Shown here in pieces: positions 57,261 to 64,000 of a stretch of DNA of 64,000 nt. This DNA comes from Ascaris suum (lineage: Eukaryota; Nematoda; Chromadorea; Rhabditida; Ascarididae). Where the stretch lies: positions 6,370,516-6,434,515 of the forward strand of contig CM024175.1 in NCBI GenBank assembly GCA_013433145.1. Reading direction: 5' to 3'. The notes beneath the pieces are model-generated. The model made no database searches and had not been told where the DNA came from. It saw nothing but the letters and a program-made list of their open reading frames with translations. Numbering within the stretch: position 1 is the stretch's first letter; each line of letters starts with the position of its first letter. Made by a program: the position numbers and the translations under genes.

Positions 57261-60200
57261 TTTAAGAAGAAGCGGGAACTGTTAATGTGCATCTCGACAA
57301 AGGGAGAGGAAGAGGAAGCTGGATTCGCTGCTGTAACGTTTGAGAGATGTTAGTTTCGATGTTCGGATAGGTTTGATACATCCGATTGAACGCAGTCAAA
57401 GAAACAGATGTTAATTTTCATTTATCACCTCTCTCTTAATCAATTCGAACTTGATATCGCTCTGTGATGAGATTTAAAGAAATGCGCTAAACGGATGCAT
57501 CCTATTATGTCATTTTCATTTCTTTATATTAACGTGCCTTCAATTACTCGCTGATTATATCGGTGTTAATTGATTGCAATAAGAATTTTGAATTATTATA
57601 TAGTTACTTTTCTTTGCGTTATACCGATTCGACGCGTTTTCAAAGAAGTGATGCATCGAACTCGTTGATTTCCGATTATTGAGACTCAGTTAACTGACTA
57701 AATCAATAATCCATAAGAGAGTGAAGATATAAGCATACATTATATGCTAATATTGTAGTTGTGTTGTGAAAATGCTAGCTTAATTACTGCAATGCAAAAT
57801 GGAACTTTCAAGACAAATGCAAATTACTCATCGACAGTGCATCATTTTATGCCGGATTGCGTCAACGATGTCAATGTGTACAACAGTGTGAGCCTACAAA
57901 TTTTCTAGAAGGCGTTAAATAGCTTCATTGATCCTCAGTCGATTCCCCTTAATAAATGTTCGAATAAATCTTTTATAATAAGAAACTGACTACAAATTCT
58001 TTTGGAGCACAGGCCATGAAGCATCATTTTATGAGTAAATTTGCTTTCGATTGTAGCTTTGTTGGTAATTTTGATTTCGGCAGTAATTTTATTAAAAGCC
58101 TTCAATAACAGTTTCTTTTTACAAATTTTGACTCACTGACTAGGCTGGTAATGTGAATATTTCAATCAAGTAGTTTATTTTTGATGTATGAGTGGCAGTA
58201 AGAAATGAAATTCAATAGAGGATTGATTTCTATAGGTAATTCTTGTTTTATTATTAAATATGAATTGAAGAGCGCATTAGATTGCCTTTAATCTCCTTAT
58301 TTGCTTATAGCTCTATAGGTTTAATCTTTATGCAGTTCGCTTACTCATCTAATGGTTGTGAACATCAGCTTTTCTCTAATTCATACTTTAATGAGTGTTA
58401 AACTTTATTCACCTTTGTATATGTTAATTAACTCGATGGGAATTCTATAATTGTAGATTGGTATATAAAATGTGTACGCTTTTTATGGATGATCTGCTTT
58501 AATTTTATTTCATCGGCTGAATCCTATTTGCGATTAATGTAGCAGTAAAAAAAGCAATTTTTTTTCAAATAAAGAAATCAACTGAATGTTCGCTTAATCA
58601 AAAGTTGGTCTAACAAGTGGGAGTGTAGAAGATCATATCGTGCCTAATCAAAACATATGCTTCTATGCTTGTTTATCGCTCATTACATTAGAAACTTTTT
58701 ATTCACCTGTTAGTAGTCCTTCAATTGCCAAAGAATACTGAGATTATTGCCAGAGATTGGCTGATGAAAAAATGAAACTAATAATTTGCTGAAAATAATG
58801 AGCATCATTTCCGGTGTTTTTCAATCTAGACAAAATGTTGCTAAAGTCCTCTTAAAAGACGAAATAACAATCAGGAAGAATGATTGTCAGCGATTGCTGC
58901 AAGTGTATTTCAAGCAGTAGAGATAACGATTGAAGTGTTACAACGATCTGAAATTCTCGTGCGATTCTAAATGTATGCTTCAGTAGCAATTGCAACTATG
59001 ATGTATTTCTGAGAAGATTCTTTAGAAAGAGTTTAAAAGACTGAATATGACTAAACACACAAAAGTACTTGCACTCCACCTTAAAAGTGAATACTGAGCA
59101 TCGTGGAGGATGTGATGTACTTCAAAGCAACTACCTTTTTTTCGCAAATTACAAGAGATCTTCGCAAAAATTCAATATACAAGACCAAACAACATTATGC
59201 ACATATATCTGAGGGCTCGATCATATAATTTCTAACGCCACTAAAGTTGCTGTTATGAAATTAATTCAGCACCTAGTGTACCTCCTTGTGTACCTTTCAT
59301 CTATATCAAGCAGAGTTTCGAGGTATATGAAATGGTCGAGACTTGCCCGTACAAATTTTTATACCGCCTTACATATGCACATAATTTTGAACGCCATATG
59401 CTAGTACAAATTTCGGTCTTTAGGGCGCCATCTGTTGCTAAAGTTGATTTTGAGCATTCTGTTGCAAAATGGTGGATGGGAACTATCATCCTCTCATCCG
59501 TGATAGAGAAGGAGGGGAAGGGGAGAGAAAGGAGCATTGCGTAATCCCCTCGAGGTTTCTGTCACTAATTAGAGCATTAACTACCGTCCATTGTTTCGCT
59601 TTTTATCAAGCAGTCTCTCATGCGACTAGAGTTGTGCAGATACCCGGCGGTGCTCCCAAACAACTCGCACGCAGTGCATTGTTGGTGCAGCAGAAGGCGC
59701 CGTCGATTTATTCCTCTGTTGTGCTGTTTTAATGCGAAATGTTTTTTCAACCTCATTTTCGTCGTTACCTCAGGAAGCGTTAAACGTTTTACTGTATAAT
59801 ATAGGTAACGCTATCATCAGCTCTCCGAGTTTGAAAACATACAATGATAGGATTTGGCGACGAATAGCAATCCTAACTGTTTAGAAATTAAACACAATAT
59901 TGTTTCCGCCCATTGCACTGTTGAAAGCGTTTAAGTTTCGTGGTGTTTGGATGATAGGGCGATTAGTCGCGGCCTAGAGGGCGGCGGGGCCGCTTAAAAT
60001 GTGTGACAGTCACATTCTATAGAAACTTATTGAAAGAGGGCAAAACGCTATAAACAGTGACATTCGGTTTTATTTTCAATAAAATGCATATAGAAATTTT
60101 TTTACAGTTCTCGTAAAATTAGTAATATAAGCAACCAATATTTATTATGGAATAATACCGTATTTTAATTTTTAAATTCTTTTAGAGATAGACTATCATA

Positions 60201-60770
60201 TTCGGCATTTTCGCGAGCAAATTAGCTGATAGTGAAGTTTGGTGGTGACGTCAGCACTTTTAAATTTCTCGATTTCACCTCGATAATTGGGCACTTCAAG
60301 CATATAAGAATCGACAAAAGTGCATTTCTACGACGATGCACTTTTCCAACCAAAAGAGACTATTCTATAGCTGTGAAAAACTCGTTAAGTCAAACTTCAA
60401 TCTTTATTAATTCTACAACAATAATCTATGTCAAACCTATATTCGTCACCTTTGCAGCCTATTTACTAACGGAAAATTCAGCTGTTTTACTTCCAATTTC
60501 TGGCTCTAAGTTTACTCCTCCTCTCGTTTTAACTAAGAAAAATCTGCTCGAGTGAACGAATTCAAAAATCACTCATAACCCGATGGGACAAAACCCTTAC
60601 TCTGCCTTTTGCGATAAACTGTCATGCGCTATTTTTCACTTTATCGCCTACTTTTTCTGAACGTTCCCCTCTAAATATCTTATGCAATGAAATGAATATC
60701 GACATATGACATTTCGAGACTCGCAAAATTTCACATTGCACTCTTTCACTAAACGAAATAAACCTGTTAT
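57261..60770. other. Gene-poor region with a GC-richer island at 59.4-59.7 kb
   Basis: AT-rich from 57300 to 59300 with nothing recognised. The island at 59400-59720 contains GGGCGCCATCTGTTGC (59423-59438) and an open stretch near 59640 reading PGGAPKQLARSALLVQQ, without a family match I can name. TGACGTCAGC at about 60245 is another CRE-like site. Confidence 0.4.
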
Positions 60771-60918
60771 TCAATGTGTTGTTCCCTGCTCCCGCACATG
60801 TTGATTTATGTGGGTGAACTCGTCTCCTGAAGAAACTTTCTCGGCTACAGGGGCATGCTGGGAATTGTTTGAAATTTCGGCGGTAGTCTGCGCCGTTGCC
60901 TTCCGTTTTTTTAAAACA
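60771..60918 (-). CDS. Possible terminal exon of an unknown - strand gene
   Basis: After a - strand acceptor AAAAAATTACAG, 48 codons read VLKKRKATAQTTAEISNNSQ and end HVREQGTTH then TGA. The composition is polar and basic, GC-richer than its surroundings. No upstream exon was identified and no family is recognised. It is listed only because acceptor and frame agree. Confidence 0.2.
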
Positions 60919-63900
60919 CTGTAATTTTTTATAATGTCCAAAAAAGCTAACGGCCTATTTGCTTGCCGCAAATATTAAACGATTTTGCTTACTTAAGAGA
61001 GTGGGCAAAAATCGTGCGATGGGACATAGTACCGGTCGGAGATTTCTCCGCTTACAGAAGCATAACCATAACTATTGTGCATCTAAACTAAGCATTTTTC
61101 TTTGCCGTCACGCATACACAGAAATTTATTTCGCTTGTTACAACAGATTTTCCTTTAAACATGCACACATATCTCGACGGTTCAACATGCATTCAGTGAC
61201 ATGCGCTTTCTGCAATTCAAAAAAGCACACTGATGCGTAATCCCTGCTAGGTTTTAGTCACAACTTTAAGCAGTAAGTAAATGTCGAAAGGCGATGGGAA
61301 AATTTTGCATAAGAAGGAAAGGCTTCTGATTTCCAAGCATTTTTGAAGATTTCGTCGACTTTTGCGCTACCGTATTCGAAGTTCTTTTGGAGGGACATGC
61401 GCGCAACGTAAAAAGTGCATCATGGAACGTTTCCGACATGCACGGCAGTGCTTCGACTTCAACAGCTTATAAGATTGACGGCAGAGTAAACTTTTCGGCT
61501 GGCCTCTCCGGACGCACAGAATGGCACGGTGTTTTTGATATTTGCACCATCAGCAATCGCGAGTAGGCTCTATTGATGAGTGCACAATGCGTAAATGCAG
61601 TCCTTTCCTCTTCAACGGTTACTCCGCTCCGTTTAGTAAGCCCTCTGCACATGCTAAAAATGAGCAATCAGAATTACACAATGACATCTTCAAATACTCA
61701 GATATCGGCTGTAATATTTTTAAGGTCGTATCAGTGAGGAGTCCGGCTTTGTTCATAAGTGAGCTCTACCTGCCATTGTATCTATTGGTCAATCCGTCGA
61801 GCAAACCTCACCTCTGCCCCATCTTCGGATCTGAGCTCAGTAGTTTAAACTTTTTGTAATGTTTATTAGCTCACAAATCAATCACACATACCCACTCGTG
61901 CTTATGTGTGATTTGTGATGTCTTGTGCGTGCACTTATAAAATCCTCATATCTCAAGTTTATATTTGCAAAGTGCAATCGAATTGGCCTGCCGCACCGAC
62001 GAGTTTATATGTGTGCTCCATAGCTATTATCCTTTGAAGTAGAAGGTTGCACTGCATAGTCAATAGAGGTACAATGCGAACACTTCCACGAGCGATTCTC
62101 ATTTAACAACATCAAAGGAAAGTGGAACGCTGTTTTTGTCGATCAGTGTTCTCACAAAATCTTCAGCTATAAATTTTATCGCGAATTTTCAATGAAAAAA
62201 ATGCTTCGCCACAGATTTTCAGCAATAATTCAAATTTCACAAGCGATAAATGTTTGGTCGGTTGAACGCGTTTGAGCTCTATAGTGCTGGACGAATTCAG
62301 CAAACTAAATGAATGTGCTGAATAAAACGGCTTTAACTTTTCAAATTTCTCTCTATCCCATCCCCCTCCTCCTTTCCCATCGCCAATCCTCCTCATCTTC
62401 CAGGTGGATTTGATCGTAGGCCAGGATGGAATATTTGGAAATTTTTTGAAGTCAATGTGACCACTTCAAAGAGAAATAGCTTGACGTTTAGACATGCGCT
62501 GATATATAATCGACCCGTCGAACAAAATAAAAGGGCCTTGAACCAGTTTTTTAAATAATGTCGTGCAGTGATGAGACATATTTTCTAGTGGTGAATCATT
62601 GAGAATGGTTTACCTTAAGAAGAATAGCGTTTTATTGCATCTCCAAAGAGCCGGTTTCCCATCGTAGATCACTATAAACATCCAACGGAAATAGGCGTTG
62701 AATGGAACGTCATCAATACAGTACTTCTTATTTAAAGGCCCACTTATTGAAGTTAACATAATATTTTTCAGGCATTTCGAGGTTCCACTGCAATGAAATT
62801 TCCACTGCAGATATTCCCTTACTGTATTATACCCTACCAGTATTCGTTTTAGGACCGCATTGCATAAAAGCTTTTTAGAGTGTTCCCTTTATGTTACTTA
62901 GATGTGGTCATTCGGTCAATGCTGCAGCTTGCGCTTTTCAATCGAATGACCCCCTAGCAAACTCAGTGAAATGCAAAGGATAGGTGCCCAAACCCAGTAT
63001 AGGCCCTCACTTCAAAATCCACCAACTAATCGCTCCATCTTATTTGTATCCTCAAACTTCCAACTTCATCGCATACTGTGGTTCAGATTCACATGAAGAC
63101 GAAAAAATAGTTGTAGAGAAATTCACTGAACCAAACTTGACAGAAATTATTGGCGATAAACCCGCTTCTGCCATGTGAATACCTCGTTCCTAAGTTAACC
63201 CTACACAAAGAAGAGACATTTTACGCCACAGGAGCCTGACATAGGACAATTGCGCTGCAACGATTAAAGCCGTTAGAAACATGCGTCGCAGAGTGTGGAT
63301 GTGGACAGTTCATATCGCAAGATTTTCGCCATGAGGTGGTTGCAGTAATGGAAATTTCGCCACAAGATTCATGCGACACGAACACTGACACCCGACGTTG
63401 CGCAGCAGCAGCTCAAAGCACTGAACATTTACGCAGTGTAAGATGGCGCCGCGTTACATTTACTTCTGATGATTTCCTCATCGTTTGAGCACTTAATTTG
63501 CTTAATTTGCTTTCCCTTGTCTATAGTTTTTCTTTCTGTGCTTTTCATTACTTTGATTTCCTCACTGTTGCTTTAGCATTGTGGTTAATTTTGCTCCAGG
63601 CATCATAGCACATCATCGATTCCTGTGCGTATAGCTGTCGCCTTCGGTGTTGAAGAGTTGCATCGGCGTTGGCTGTCCTCATAATTTCGCTGCACTAATT
63701 CAGGACCAAGAAGTGTCTCCTTTACAAGGAAAACTTCGTTGTGATGTTGAAAGTGGAGAATATTCTAATAGCAATGCTCATTGTTTGTGAAAAGGAAAAT
63801 CGGCGGATTTTGCAAAATGATGTTTGCAGAAAAATTCAAGTCAATAAATAAATACTTCTTCGGGACCAATAAAGTAAGAGAAATTACGTTCCTATCCGAT

Positions 63901-64000
63901 CCATTCCTTCCTTCTTCACGTTATATGGATACATAACTGCCATACCGTCGCCTTATTTTGACAGCCCACAAAGTAGGACCGCTATCGCTACCAAATGACT
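60919..64000. other. GC-richer right end with several open stretches of uncertain coding status
   Basis: Open frames: 61331-61566 (+), closing in ISNRE then TAG; 61542-61859 (+, 105 codons); 62984-63178 (+), which follows a GGATAG acceptor-like site, reads VPKPSIGPHFKIHQL and ends GDKPASAM; and 63239-63488 (+, about 80 codons) with ETCVAECGCGQF and DSCDTNTDTRRC. AGATGGCGCC is at 63441-63450. On the - strand, frames of similar length overlap all of these. No domain was identified and no consistent exon chain could be built. One or more genes may be present or may start beyond the right edge. Confidence 0.3.

Noticed and set aside
56966..57292. 108-codon - strand and 95-codon + strand frames in the GC-rich island
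   Set aside because: Both strands are open, as expected from composition; no domain and no splice support.

Overview
The window looks like AT-rich nematode genomic DNA. Evidence: spliced genes with long introns, strong T-rich acceptors ending TTTTCAG or TTTGCAG, long (TA)n tracts, G/C homopolymers, and animal-only protein families. Species cannot be named from the sequence. A parasitic, clade III-type nematode is only an inference from the large introns and low gene density.

Three genes are well supported, all by joining short exons whose phases agree. (1) 160-1973, + strand: the 3' part of a MYST histone acetyltransferase, closest to KAT8/MOF (C. elegans MYS-2 type); it begins left of the window. 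(2) 33494-47482, + strand: a membrane-anchored ADAM (reprolysin plus disintegrin) with a signal peptide, an intact zinc site, one membrane segment and a long SH3-ligand-rich tail. It has no recognisable prodomain, no Met-turn methionine and no readable cysteine-rich region. (3) 54700-51948, - strand: a complete 272-residue MADF-BESS DNA-binding protein in four exons. Genes 2 and 3 converge.

Weaker candidates are a two-exon, 96-residue small gene at 21639-22020 (+), a cysteine-rich 3' exon with a PLAC-like ending at 47676-47880 (+), and open frames at 60.7-63.8 kb. The DNA between 2-33 kb and 55-64 kb is mostly AT-rich non-coding sequence with GC-richer islands near 8.1, 16.5, 21.7, 57.1, 59.5, 61.5 and 63.3 kb.

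Non-coding signals worth a second look are inverted double-GATA palindromes (23.4, 25.5 and 27.2 kb), a 16-bp palindrome around a CRE site (50.5 kb), ATGGCGCC-type elements in several GC islands, a 10-bp hairpin at 50-73, and three long (TA)n tracts, one ending 16 bp before an ADAM 3' splice site. The genes do not form an operon. Two (MYST and MADF-BESS) are chromatin or transcription regulators and one is a cell-surface protease; no shared pathway is implied.
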